Assembly: GCA_907163075.1 (NCBI GenBank)
Contig: CAJQTY010000003.1
Location: 486,637 to 550,636, forward strand
Reading direction: 5' to 3'
Length of the DNA stretch: 64,000 nt
Source: an uncultured Rhodocyclaceae bacterium
GTDB taxonomy: Bacteria > Pseudomonadota > Gammaproteobacteria > Burkholderiales > Rhodocyclaceae
Shown: in pieces, positions 46,574-57,700 of the stretch
How the letters are laid out: every line of letters begins with the position of its first letter
Position numbering within the stretch: position 1 is the first letter of the stretch
Translations under genes and position numbers: made by a program
Notes under the pieces: generated by a model
Database searches by the model: none
The model's input: the letters and a program-made list of their open reading frames with translations, nothing else
What the model was told of the DNA's origin: nothing

Positions 46574-49500
46574 ATGGCTCGCCGTTCTTCGCAAGAACTT
46601 GCTTTCACCGCACTGACCATCGAGGGTGGGTTATTAGCTCCCGATTTTCTGAACAAAGTTGCCCACCTTGAAGCCTCTGAGCAATCTGAGGCTGACTATG
46701 ACATTCCGCGAGGTCTCAAGCTTCGGGACGAAATAGGGCGGTACTGGAAAATTGCCCAAAATCTCTGGCAGGACCTCAACGTCACACGAAACCGTACGGA
46801 CTTGGATACACACGCGGTAACGGTCCGGGAATTCCTTGAGCCCTTGTGTCGACAAGTTCTTGGATTCGTTGACATCAAACCAGTCGGACAGGTCGTGCTA
46901 AATGAACGATGCTTCCCAATTGGCTATGCGGCGTCCGGCGACAGAATCCCTGTGGTTTTTGCAGCTTACGACCAGTTACTTGATAAGCCCAGCAACCGCT
47001 ATGGCGATAACTCTGGTGACAGAATCCGCCGCCGCTCTCCATTTCTTCTCGCTCAGGAATACCTCAACGCAACCCATGAGGGGCTCTGGGCGGTGGTCAG
47101 TAATGGACTGAAGTTACGTATTCTGCGCGACAACCCAAGCCTTACGCGCCCGGCGTATATAGAAGCTGACCTCGAAGCGATATTCACGGAAGGGTTGTAC
47201 CCTGACTTCGCGGCACTCTGGTTACTGGCACACGGCAGTCGCTTTGGGAAAGCTGATGTGGAGGCAACCAATTGCCCCCTGGAGCGCTGGCGAAATACCG
47301 CTCAGGAAGACGGCATCAGGGTTCGCGAACGTCTACGGGTCGGCGTTACCGAAGCGTTGCGAGCTTTGGGCAGCGGTTTCATCTCCCACCCCGCGAATCA
47401 ATCGTTACGCGACCGGTTGGGACGAGGTGAACTCAGCACCCAAGGCTTTTACGAGCAACTCTTACGCCTCGTATATCGCTTTATTTTTCTTGTAACGATT
47501 GAAGACCGCGAACTTGTTTTTGTACCTGAAGCATCTCCTGCAGCCAAATCGCGCTATCAGCAAGGATACTCGTTAGCCCGATTACGCAAGCTGGCTGCTC
47601 GCCGGCGTAGTTATGACCGGCACAGTGACCTCTGGCAGTCGCTTGCCATTACCTTTGCGGGTCTTGGTAAAGGACAAGCTGCCCTGGGGTTGCCTGCCTT
47701 GGGCGGCTTGTTCGATAGCTTGCAATGCCCTAACCTTGATGATTCGCAACTCGAAAATCAGTCGCTTCTCTCTGCCATCTTCAGTCTCTGTTTTTTCCGT
47801 AAAGGGGTAGCACTTTCGCGGGTCAATTACCGGGATATGGAATCCGAAGAGCTCGGCAGCGTCTACGAAAGTTTGCTGGAGCTGGTACCTTTCGTAAGCT
47901 TGACGGGAGGTGTGCGAAAACTAAGCTTCATCGGTGACGATGAAAGTGACAGCAGTAGCAAGGGTAACGCTCGCAAACTCACAGGGTCCTACTACACCCC
48001 GGATAGTTTGGTACAGGAACTCATCAAAAGCACCCTTGAACCCGTTATCCAGCAGACTCTTCAAGCCAACCTGCAAGAACCAGTAAAGGCGTTACTTAAT
48101 CTGAGCGTATGTGACCCAGCATGCGGCTCGGGACACTTCCTGCTTGCTGCGGCTCGTCGAATTGCGGAAGAACTAGCTCGACTGAACGCCACGGATGGAA
48201 ATCCGCTTCTTGCCGACTATCGACATGCCTTGCGCGACGTTGTTGCGCACTGTATCTACGGCGTTGATAAAAACCCGATGGCTATTGAATTGGCAAGGAC
48301 TGCTCTATGGCTGGAAGCTTATACGCCGGATAGACCTCTTACCTTTCTAGAGCACCACCTGCGTTGCGGTGACGCGTTACTTGGCGTACTTGACCCCGTG
48401 ATTCTTGAAAACGGAATTCCCGAGGAGGCGTATGCCGTGCTTTCTGGCGACGATAAGGATGTCGCCAAGAAACTCAAGGCCGAGAACCGGGCTGCTTTGA
48501 AGTCGCTGCAGAAAATTAAGGGAAATGACCTTTTTTCTGACACCCAAGAGTCGGGCGATTTTGCTGAACTGGAGATGCTCCCCGACAATACGCTAGATGC
48601 TATTGAAGCGAAAAAACAGCTTTGGCTGAGACGTCAAATAACCGGCGAGACCAGCTTGGCTGCTCAACTGGCCGATACCTATGTTGCCGCCTTCTTGATG
48701 CCCAAAACGGCAGAGCACGTCGGCCATATCCCATTATCAGGCTATTTCTGGCAACTATCTCAAAGACAGGAAGATGGGGGAAATAGCGACAAACTCAGTA
48801 TTACCTCCCGGTACTGCCGTACCCATCAGGTTTTTCACTGGTGGCTAGCTTTCCCGCACATCCACGCGCGTGGCGGATTTGATGTGCTGCTAGGAAATCC
48901 TCCGTGGGAGCGCATCAAACTCCAAGAAGAGGAATTTTTCGCCAGCCGTAGCCCTCTGGTCGCTGAAGCCCAACATAAAGCAGAGAGAGGACAGCGTATT
49001 GAATTACTTAAAGACGGCATGTTGCTTCACACTTTGTACCCGGAAGTTGAAGCACAACAGGGCCTTTCCCCACCCAATTATGCCGAGCAACAGCTCTATA
49101 GCGAGTTTCTGGCGGCTCGACGAGGTGCTGAAGCCGCCAGCCTCTTCGCCCACAATTCAGGTCGGTACAAGCTCACCGGAGTTGGGGACGTCAATACCTA
49201 TGCGCTATTTGCAGAGTCCTTTACTCAGATGGTCACTGCAAAGGGACGAGCTGGATTCATAGTGCCAACAGGGATTGCAACCGATGATTCGACGAAGGCC
49301 TATTTCGATTTTTTGGCACTGGGTTCAAGGCTAGTAAGTATCCGAGCGTTCGAGAATGAAGCGTTTATTTTTCCAGCAGTTCATCATGCATTCAAGTTTG
49401 TTTTACTCACTATCGCTGGTTGCAAGCAAGATAGTCCGGCCTCATTTGTGTTTTTGGCACGCCACTTGGAACAGGTGCATGACCCTCGAAGGTGCTTTTC

Positions 49501-51406
49501 GCTAACATCTGATGAGTTTCGATTAATAAATCCCAATACGCGGACCTGTCCAGTATTTCGTAGCCAAAAAGACGCCGAGCTCACAAAGAAACTCTACCGC
49601 GCTACGGCGGTATTAATCGAGGAAGAATTTCCAGAAAAAAATCCCTGGGGAATTCATTTCCAGGCAATGTTTCACATGTCGGGCGATAGCAACCTTTTCA
49701 AGAATGAGCCCGCTCAAGATTGCCTTCCTCTTTACGAAGCGAAAATGATTCACCAGCTTGACCATCGCTGGGCATCGTATGAGGCAAACGGAGTTGAATC
49801 CCGGGATTGTGGTTTGAATGAAAAGCTAGACCCAATGTTTCATATCCACCCCCGATATTGGGTGGAAAAAAAGGAAGTGTTGGCTCGTATTGCCAATGTT
49901 CCTCCTAGGGTGTCCAAAGCGTGGCTGGCCAATGATTCTGAGAACCTTTGGCAAACGGTAGCTGAGTGGCTTGTAGCCTCCTTGGTACTTGGCGCCTTGC
50001 CAGTACCGTTACGCGACCTGAATGAAAAATCCTCAACATGGCTAACCGTCATTGACAAGGTAGAGCATAGCTTGAAATTGCACTATCACACTTGGTTTAG
50101 CCGCCTTGCCAGCAATGGATGTGTGGGGAAGAAAGCAACCACCTATTGGCCTAAATGGGCATATCAACAGTCCAGATGTGCACTCACATCGGACGAACAA
50201 CTCCAGTTGGTTGGACTGGTGGACAAAAGACCGCTTTTCGATTTAATCGACAAATTAATGGAGTCGCGAAGTCCAAAGTGGTTAATGGGATGGAGAAATA
50301 TTGCGCGTAGCACCGATGAAAGAAGTTTTATTTCGACGGTACTTCCTCGCGTAGCTATTGGGCATTCAATGCCGCTCTTTTGCGTCTCGCAAAGTGCCGA
50401 AAAATCTGCGGCATTTCTGGCGAACATGTCCGCTCTTGTCTTCGATTACGTTGTCCGCCAGAAGCTTGGTGGTACCAACATGACTTTCGGATACTACAAA
50501 CAGTTTCCGGTTTTGACGCCAGACATCTATAGAAGTACTGACATAGACTTTGTCGTCCCTCGCATTCTCGAACTTACCTACACGGCTTATGACCTAAAAC
50601 ACTGGGCGCACGACCTTGGCTGGGATGGCGAACCGTTTCAATGGCTTCCGGAGCGACGCGCCCGACTCCGCGCCGAGCTTGATGCATATTACGCCCGACT
50701 CTACGGCCTAACCCGCGACGAGTTGCGCTACATCCTAGACCCGACCGACATAATGGGCACAGACTACCCCTCCGAGACCTTCCGCGTACTCAGGGAAAGA
50801 GAAATTCGAGAACACGGCGAATACCGCACTCGGCGCTTGGTGCTAGACGCGTGGGACCGGCTAGCGGCCAATGACTTTTCAGGACTTCCCTATGAGAGCC
50901 CAGAGCGAGTCTTGACTGCGGTTGGGGCGAATGTCGATTACAGCGACATCGGAGTTATTCGAAGCGAAACCGAAGGCCGATTTGCGGGTTTGGTTATTGC
51001 GATGCTCGAGCACTCCGGAGGCATGTCAATTTCGTATCTAGAGTCAGCATTGGGTACGGCATCGTCCGCTGAATACGTGAAGCGATTGTTCGACCTAAAC
51101 GAGTTTGCTGATTTTGGACGGATGGTCGATAAGAATGCTGGCGTTCTCGATACGGCCATAGTGCAACGACTTGGAGAAATTCTTCGTCGTTTAGAGACTT
51201 ATCGTGCCGTAACTATCACTCGCCAGGACACCACGGCCTTTTGCCGGTTGTCGGGCGGTGGCATGCCAGACGATGTCGTTCTATCGCCTGAATTGGGGAA
51301 GCTTGCGGAGTTGGTGCTCAAGTTGGAAGCTGCGCGCGTAGCTCTTGTCGGGGCCAAGTTGCAAGGTGCCGTAGACGATACCGACAACGCGCTGAAACTT
51401 GCGTGA
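46574..51406 (+). CDS. Large Eco57I/PglX/DrmMI-like N6-adenine DNA methyltransferase
   Basis: A 1610-residue protein. A long N-terminal region (1-460) precedes the methylase core: KLTGSYYTPDSLVQEL near 475, SAM motif I CDPACGSGHFLLAA near 514, and catalytic motif IV GNPPWERIKL near 775. NPPW marks transfer to the exocyclic N6 of adenine. The C-terminal half should hold the target-recognition domain. I see no PD-ExK site in the N-terminus, so methylation without built-in cleavage is likely, as in PglX of BREX and DrmMI of DISARM. In such systems it marks host DNA as self. It lies 30 bases after the SNF2 gene. Confidence 0.87.
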   Translation: MARRSSQELAFTALTIEGGLLAPDFLNKVAHLEASEQSEADYDIPRGLKLRDEIGRYWKIAQNLWQDLNVTRNRTDLDTHAVTVREFLEPLCRQVLGFVDIKPVGQVVLNERCFPIGYAASGDRIPVVFAAYDQLLDKPSNRYGDNSGDRIRRRSPFLLAQEYLNATHEGLWAVVSNGLKLRILRDNPSLTRPAYIEADLEAIFTEGLYPDFAALWLLAHGSRFGKADVEATNCPLERWRNTAQEDGIRVRERLRVGVTEALRALGSGFISHPANQSLRDRLGRGELSTQGFYEQLLRLVYRFIFLVTIEDRELVFVPEASPAAKSRYQQGYSLARLRKLAARRRSYDRHSDLWQSLAITFAGLGKGQAALGLPALGGLFDSLQCPNLDDSQLENQSLLSAIFSLCFFRKGVALSRVNYRDMESEELGSVYESLLELVPFVSLTGGVRKLSFIGDDESDSSSKGNARKLTGSYYTPDSLVQELIKSTLEPVIQQTLQANLQEPVKALLNLSVCDPACGSGHFLLAAARRIAEELARLNATDGNPLLADYRHALRDVVAHCIYGVDKNPMAIELARTALWLEAYTPDRPLTFLEHHLRCGDALLGVLDPVILENGIPEEAYAVLSGDDKDVAKKLKAENRAALKSLQKIKGNDLFSDTQESGDFAELEMLPDNTLDAIEAKKQLWLRRQITGETSLAAQLADTYVAAFLMPKTAEHVGHIPLSGYFWQLSQRQEDGGNSDKLSITSRYCRTHQVFHWWLAFPHIHARGGFDVLLGNPPWERIKLQEEEFFASRSPLVAEAQHKAERGQRIELLKDGMLLHTLYPEVEAQQGLSPPNYAEQQLYSEFLAARRGAEAASLFAHNSGRYKLTGVGDVNTYALFAESFTQMVTAKGRAGFIVPTGIATDDSTKAYFDFLALGSRLVSIRAFENEAFIFPAVHHAFKFVLLTIAGCKQDSPASFVFLARHLEQVHDPRRCFSLTSDEFRLINPNTRTCPVFRSQKDAELTKKLYRATAVLIEEEFPEKNPWGIHFQAMFHMSGDSNLFKNEPAQDCLPLYEAKMIHQLDHRWASYEANGVESRDCGLNEKLDPMFHIHPRYWVEKKEVLARIANVPPRVSKAWLANDSENLWQTVAEWLVASLVLGALPVPLRDLNEKSSTWLTVIDKVEHSLKLHYHTWFSRLASNGCVGKKATTYWPKWAYQQSRCALTSDEQLQLVGLVDKRPLFDLIDKLMESRSPKWLMGWRNIARSTDERSFISTVLPRVAIGHSMPLFCVSQSAEKSAAFLANMSALVFDYVVRQKLGGTNMTFGYYKQFPVLTPDIYRSTDIDFVVPRILELTYTAYDLKHWAHDLGWDGEPFQWLPERRARLRAELDAYYARLYGLTRDELRYILDPTDIMGTDYPSETFRVLREREIREHGEYRTRRLVLDAWDRLAANDFSGLPYESPERVLTAVGANVDYSDIGVIRSETEGRFAGLVIAMLEHSGGMSISYLESALGTASSAEYVKRLFDLNEFADFGRMVDKNAGVLDTAIVQRLGEILRRLETYRAVTITRQDTTAFCRLSGGGMPDDVVLSPELGKLAELVLKLEAARVALVGAKLQGAVDDTDNALKLA

Positions 51407-51413
51407 GGCAGAA

Positions 51414-53405
51414 ATGGCAGACTGGCTCAAAGACTTCAAAGCCACACGTTCAACTCCAAACCTTTGGGTGGAACATGCATGGATACTTGAGAGCCGTGAA
51501 CCGCTGTCCGTCATTCGCAAAATCGTTCTTCGACCAGGAATCAACGTAGTCTGGGCACAAGAACCGGAGGATGAAGCGGCGACTGGACGAGAGGCCGCCG
51601 GTCATGGTGTAGGGAAGACATCCTTGAGTCTCTTGTTGCGCTATGCGTTGTGTGATGATGCAGACACCATAGGGATGCTACGTGATGAGCTGCTTGGGTA
51701 TTTTCCCCAAGGCGGGATTGCCGCAACAGTCCATGTCGGAAGCGTAGTCTGGGCCGTATTTAGGCCGTTCTCTGGGCATCGGCAGGCACTGGCGGTGCGG
51801 GATGGTACGCTGGAGTCCATCTTTAGCGATGGCGCCAATAACCAGTTCGAGCAATACCAACAAGCGCTGGCGAATTCATTTGTACAGATTCTGCCGGTTT
51901 CCACATTGCCTGGAAGCGGGCAAGCTATGGAGTGGCGCCATATACTTGCCTGGCGCACCCGTGACCAACGTACACGCTTCGATAACTTCTTTCACTGGCG
52001 GTCTGGGGAAGGAATAGGTTTCCGCCGCGCAAGGCAGGACCCTCCACTGCTTATGAGAGCTGTGTTGGGCATTCTGGATATTGGCGCGGCCAAACTCATC
52101 GCCGATATTGAAACAGCTGAGCAGGAGTTATCGCAGCTCGAGAGAAAAGTTGAAGAGCTTCAGCGCGAACCTACGTACAACCTCAACAGGGTTGAGCAGG
52201 CGCTACGCCGTGCTGCGAAAACTGACGGATTCACTCCGATGGAAGCTCCCGACCTAATTACACCGGGAGTTCTGACTATTCTCGAATCTGTATTGGCTGG
52301 TCGCTCTCGCCACGAAGAGCAGTTAGAGCATGAAATCACTGAGTTGGACCGCCAACGTCAGGAACTGCGCGCAGAACTGAGCGAAATTGACAATGAAATA
52401 GAGCTCTGGCAATTGGAAACATCGCGCATTCAGGCGTTGCTTGACGGTAACCAACAAGAGTACGAGCGGCTCTCCAATGAAATTTCGGCGCTCCGCAACA
52501 AGAAGGGACGTTGTGCCTTGGGTGATGTTGAGTTCGCCGATTGCGACTACATCAAGAGCAATACCAGCAAGGTCAGCTTCCTGCGAAAACGAGATGAAAC
52601 GGCTCTCGTTGAAACAAGAAAAGCCTATGAGGCAACCCGTTCAACTATTGCTCAACGGCTCATCCCACTTGAACAACGGAGCTTGGCTCTTCGAGGACAG
52701 GCTAAAGAACAACAGACTCAGGCGCGAAAGCTAGAGATACGAAGCGCTACCAGCGTTCTAGAACGGGACATGCTCGTTTCACTTCAGGCAGAGTATCGGG
52801 AACTTGCGCGAGCTCGTAACGATGGCAAGGAGAGCGCGGACCTTATATTGGCCCGAAAGCAACATGTTGAACTCGAGCAACAAAGGCAATCTGCATTGAT
52901 GAATTTAGAGATTGCAAGGCATCAGCGTACGGCGCGAGCAGCTTGTCTGACTAAACTTACTGGTGTGTTGGCGGAGCGTCTGCTCGGGTCAAAGGCATTT
53001 GGCTGGTTCGACGAACAATCGGATAGTTCTCCATTCAGACTGGCAGTCGGCGGAGAAGCATTCCACGTGCTCGAAGTGCTGCTTGGCGACATCGTTTGCC
53101 TCGTTGATGCCATCACATGTAAGGCAAACCATCACCCAGGATTTGTTATTCACGATTGCCCTCGTGAAGCCGACATGGGCGCGCACTTGTATCAGGACTT
53201 TCTCGTAATGCTTCGAGAGATTGAGGAATCGCTTGGGCAGAACGGCCAAGCCCCGTTCCAGTATGTTCTGACTACAACATCGCCACCACCGATTGATTTG
53301 CGTAACGAACCATTTTTGCGTCTGGTACTTAAACCTGGCGCCGATGACGACTTGCTGTTCAAGAGACGACTCTCTCAGCAGCCTATTGAGTTGCCGATAT
53401 CATGA
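51414..53405 (+). CDS. SMC/Rad50-like coiled-coil ATPase
   Basis: A 663-residue protein. Walker A GHGVGKTSLSLLLRYAL starts near 62, long coiled coils lie near 220-260, 300-350 and 400-530, and the C-terminal ATPase half contains FVIHDCPREADMGAHLYQDF near 577 as the Walker-B region. A Cys pair (RCALGDVEFADC) in the central turn may be a hook. The ATG at 51414 has GAGG six bases upstream. The frame's TTG at 51399 overlaps the methyltransferase end. It resembles DUF2326-like ATPases that work with nucleases in defence islands. Here an HNH gene follows 40 bases later. Confidence 0.75.
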   Translation: MADWLKDFKATRSTPNLWVEHAWILESREPLSVIRKIVLRPGINVVWAQEPEDEAATGREAAGHGVGKTSLSLLLRYALCDDADTIGMLRDELLGYFPQGGIAATVHVGSVVWAVFRPFSGHRQALAVRDGTLESIFSDGANNQFEQYQQALANSFVQILPVSTLPGSGQAMEWRHILAWRTRDQRTRFDNFFHWRSGEGIGFRRARQDPPLLMRAVLGILDIGAAKLIADIETAEQELSQLERKVEELQREPTYNLNRVEQALRRAAKTDGFTPMEAPDLITPGVLTILESVLAGRSRHEEQLEHEITELDRQRQELRAELSEIDNEIELWQLETSRIQALLDGNQQEYERLSNEISALRNKKGRCALGDVEFADCDYIKSNTSKVSFLRKRDETALVETRKAYEATRSTIAQRLIPLEQRSLALRGQAKEQQTQARKLEIRSATSVLERDMLVSLQAEYRELARARNDGKESADLILARKQHVELEQQRQSALMNLEIARHQRTARAACLTKLTGVLAERLLGSKAFGWFDEQSDSSPFRLAVGGEAFHVLEVLLGDIVCLVDAITCKANHHPGFVIHDCPREADMGAHLYQDFLVMLREIEESLGQNGQAPFQYVLTTTSPPPIDLRNEPFLRLVLKPGADDDLLFKRRLSQQPIELPIS

Positions 53406-53445
53406 AACTCTGTGCCGCCGAGGCCGTGCAAACGGATGAAAAACT

Positions 53446-54627
53446 ATGAGTAACGATATCGAAGACCTGTTGCTTAACGCCTTTTCAAACCTCGGAACAT
53501 ACCGCGAATTGGCAACTGGATTCCGGTTACAAGCCGCCAAGAATCAAACTTGTTCGGTATATTTTTCTGGAAATCTACCGGGCAACGTTGTCGAAATTGG
53601 TCTATCCCCGACTGCCTTGGCTCCAATCATTGGTTTCTCTGAAGCAGAAATTGGGGAATGGGTTCGAGTTCAGGCTGCTATTACCGGGAGGGAACGGACT
53701 GTTTCTGGCCAACGAGGTATTTATCCCGGTATAGCCTTTGGCTCTACGCGAGAACTGAAGGATTTTCTTGAGTCCTGGTCTCAATTTCGAGCAAGTCGCA
53801 GTGGCGTTGCAGCTGAAACAAGTTCTCTCGGAATGCTTGAGTCAACACGTATTGAAAAAGCCGCCGGTGATGCGGGCTTTGACCTTTCACCAGAACATCA
53901 CGGAAATTGGCTTGTTTTTCGGTCAAGCGCTTTTGCTCCAGCGCTCGGTGTTTCACCTCACCCTGGCGAAAACTACTTGGTTGGCTTTTCCGATTCATCT
54001 TGGGGGCAAAAGGTTGCGCATGATATTGACTTGCCCTTGATGCAGGAGGAAGGACCCTGGCCGGCTCGAATAGATGGGGTCGTTGGCTATGAGAGTCTTT
54101 ACAGCCTTTTGATTCGCTCAGCTCTAGTAGCCCGTGTAATTGGAGATGCGGGGCATAAGGAGTTTGAAGCAGTTTTGAGCGAAACACCTAAATCGACTGA
54201 AGTTGAGAGACTCGTCGTGCAACGAGTTGGTCAGCGAATTTTCAGGGATTCTCTCATCAGTTACTGGCAAGGACGATGTGCAGCAACTGGTCTAGATGTA
54301 ACGCCATTGCTTCGGGCATCCCATATAAAGCCCTGGGCTGAATGTGAGAACGACAGTGAGCGTCTCGATGTTTACAACGGGTTGTTGCTTGCGCCCACCA
54401 TTGATGCGCTATTCGACGGTGGCTGGGTAACATTTTCAACTGCAGGGAAGTTGATAGTTTCCCAGTTGCTTGGATTGCCACAGAGAAACCTATTGGGGCT
54501 ATCGGGTGATACGCGTTTGGACGGACTGACAGACGCACACCAAGCTTATCTTGAATACCACCGCGCGAATTGTTTTGAAAAACCAAGATTGACGGCACAC
54601 GCTTGCGCGAGCGATGAGTTACTTTGA
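53446..54627 (+). CDS. HNH restriction-type endonuclease
   Basis: A 393-residue protein with an unassigned N-terminal 250 residues and a C-terminal HNH domain. GRCAATGLDVTPLLRASHIK (near 275) and the following PW hold the first His. YNGLLLAPTIDALFDGGWVT near 311 holds the Asn; the last His position reads Asp-Ala-Leu-Phe-Asp, as in many HNH_2-type restriction endonucleases. Metal-dependent cleavage of double-stranded DNA is expected. The N-terminal part may recognise a sequence or a modification. The neighbouring ATPase suggests an ATP-regulated nuclease pair. Confidence 0.82.
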   Translation: MSNDIEDLLLNAFSNLGTYRELATGFRLQAAKNQTCSVYFSGNLPGNVVEIGLSPTALAPIIGFSEAEIGEWVRVQAAITGRERTVSGQRGIYPGIAFGSTRELKDFLESWSQFRASRSGVAAETSSLGMLESTRIEKAAGDAGFDLSPEHHGNWLVFRSSAFAPALGVSPHPGENYLVGFSDSSWGQKVAHDIDLPLMQEEGPWPARIDGVVGYESLYSLLIRSALVARVIGDAGHKEFEAVLSETPKSTEVERLVVQRVGQRIFRDSLISYWQGRCAATGLDVTPLLRASHIKPWAECENDSERLDVYNGLLLAPTIDALFDGGWVTFSTAGKLIVSQLLGLPQRNLLGLSGDTRLDGLTDAHQAYLEYHRANCFEKPRLTAHACASDELL

Positions 54628-54713
54628 ATATGCCGAGAGGGAGATTTTATCAAGGGTAATGTGCGAAACAATGTGCGCGAGAAAAGGCAATAAAACGGAG
54701 GCACAAGCTGTAA

Positions 54714-57700
54714 ATGGCAAACACTGAGCAAAAAAGAACACCACGCCAGGTTATTGACAGAATACGAACGCACAATTTTTTGCTCGACATTGACTCTGCG
54801 TCGGACATGGTGAAGGAAGGTGCGCTTAATCTGCAAACGCAGCTGAACAATGCCCTGAAGCTGCTTTCGGAGGACCTGTACTCGAAGAAGTCGCACTTTG
54901 TCTTGGAGCTCGTCCAGAACGCGGACGACAACGACTACGCGTCTGGTGTTACGCCGCACCTAACACTCGAGGTCACACCTTCACGCCTTGTTGTGGTTAA
55001 CAACGAAACTGGTTTCACTGAATCTAATGTCAAAGCCATCTGCGCCGTCGGGGCAAGCTCGAAGTCCAAACAGACCTCAGGCTATATAGGTGAAAAGGGC
55101 ATCGGTTTCAAGTCAGTGTTTACGGTCTCCGACGCACCGGAAATCCACTCCAACGGCTTCCACTTTAAATTCGACAGGACTGCTGAGGGCAACCTCCTTG
55201 GCTTCGTCGTCCCGCACTGGTGCGAGCCCCATGCAGACATCCAGCCTGACTGCACAACCATTATTCTCCCGGCTGCAGAGACTTACAAATTTAGCGCTGA
55301 AACGCTGGGAGACCTCGACGCCTGCTTGCTGTTGTTTCTCAATAAGCTGCGCCAACTGACTCTGTTGCACAATGGCCAGCATATCATCTACAGCAGGAGG
55401 GACGTCGGCCGGTTCTCCAAACTAACGGTCACGCGAAAATCCGACGGGAACAAACAAAAAACAGAAGAAATACAGTACGTCCGTGCCGAACTGACTTTCC
55501 CTATGAAGGACAAGTATGCTGACGAAAAACGAGTTGGCATCGAACGGTCTACAGTGGTTTTGGCGTTCCCTATTGATAAGACCGGTGCTGCAAGACCAGA
55601 ACCGTCTTCGCATGTGTTCGCTTTTCTTCCCATACGCCAAATGGGCTTTAAATTTGCGATTCAAGCGGATTTCATCCTGAATTCGAGTCGAGAGGAGGTC
55701 CTTACTGACCGTCCGTGGAATCTGCTTCTGCGAGCAGGTGTTGCTGAAGTGTTTTCTGCCGCCATTGAGACGTTCAGGAAAACGGAACCCTTGGCACTAA
55801 GCTATCTGAAGTATGTTCCGGAAGAAGGAGAGGTAGTTGACCCGTTTTTGCGTTCTCTTCGTAAATCAATTATTGACAAACTTACAGGCACCAAATGCTT
55901 GCTTTCGGCATCTGGGGACTGGAGGACGCCAAGTGAACTGCGAATTGCCGAGAGGAATTTCCGAACGCTATTCCCGTCAAAAATAGCAGAAGAGTTATTC
56001 GGATTTGATTACGTCGACAGCCGCATGCAGGGTGGCCACGACCTATTACGTAACCTGGGTGCATTGGATGCCGGGCTGCTCCAGGTATTGAGCGTATTTG
56101 ATGCACATGGGTCATGGCTTCAAAAGCAACCAATTGATTGGCGGGCGAAGTTCTACGCCTATTTGGCGAACAATCAGGAGTCGCTAATAGGCCAAGGTCT
56201 GCTTAAGTGCGCATGCTTGCCAATCTCAGACGGCTCACTTGTCATTCCAGCAAAATCCAGGGTCTTTTTTCCCCTTGGCAAAGGAAAAAAATACGGGTTT
56301 GAAAGCGAACTGCTTTTTGTTGACAATGAGTTGTACGAGGAGGCTCAGAAACATTCCGAACGCGTTGGTGAACTCTTCGCCGCTATGAAAGTACGTTTCG
56401 ACGAGCCTTACAACCTAGTCGTAGACCACATCCTTCCAATGCATGCGAGCGATGCTTGGAAGTCCTCTGGTTCCAAAGCACTCGTGGGTCATCTTCGATA
56501 CGTCAAGGATAAGCTGAAGGAGTTCCTTGAGTCAGCCACAACGCACGGGAAGTCAGAAGCTCAGGCCTATCAGCTTCTTCGAGGCGGTATCTGGATTGGC
56601 ACAAAGCATTTAGCTGACGGTTCGTGGCGTTTTAATCGCGTCGGTCAGCTATATTTAAGTAAAGAGTATAGGCCGCAGTTCTGCATCGAGTCTCTCCTTG
56701 CCGAAGCACTGGATTCGGCAAAGCTTGTGTCACCAGACTATTTGGCCGCAAAGCCGAAGGACCCTGAGACCGACGCTGAATCTTGGCGACAGTTCTTTGC
56801 CCGATTGGGTATTCGCTTGGCTCCAGCTAGTGAGGAAGATGGATTCGATTGGAAGTGCAGCAATGAACTGCAACTCCTGCTGGATTCGCCGACCTCTGCA
56901 GTACGCAAGGCAACGCTTGAGTGCATGAGTTCTTACTGGTCAGATTATGCGGAGCACATGACCTATACTTTCCGCGCTGGACGTACTGTTTATGGCCCGA
57001 AGGTTACGAAGTTTGCTCGAAGTCTAGTGAACACACAGGCGCCGACGAAGAAGCGAACGACCGTACCATTAGAGGAAGCATACTACCCAACTACGGAGCT
57101 CAAAGCGCTTCTAGGGGACCACCTCCCATATGTCGACGCAGTTCTAGCGGCCCCGATGCTAGATGCTTGTCGTGTCACGTATGAGTTCGATGCGAAAGCC
57201 TTAGTGAAGCGCCTTAAGCAACTCAAGGCCGATGGGGGTGGTACCACTAAACAAGTGCAGGCGATTTACAGGGCGCTGGACGAACGCCTGTGGGATTCAG
57301 ACACCGCGTACATTCGGCAAGCCTTCAACCAGGACGGCCTCATTCAGGTCAAAGGGGTGCACAAGGGATGGTTCAAGCCGACCGAGCTTGCTTGGCGGTC
57401 GAACAGCACGTTCTTGGACATCCTGTACCCGCCAATTCAATCAACCTATACGGATTTCAGTAAGTTCTTTGTCAATAAACTTGGCATCCCCAAAGACCTT
57501 CCAACGTCGAAGTGGGTAGATGCGCTGACGCGTTTAGGAGCAGTTGAATCCTCGGTAGAGCGTAAGGCTGAGGCACTGACCATCTATCGGCGGGCCAATG
57601 CGGATTTAATGCCGAAGTTCGGGCGAGAAGTGCCGCCCCCGGATTGGCTAGAGACGTTCCATACTGAGGCTGCATTCATTAACCAGCGAGGCGAAATCGT

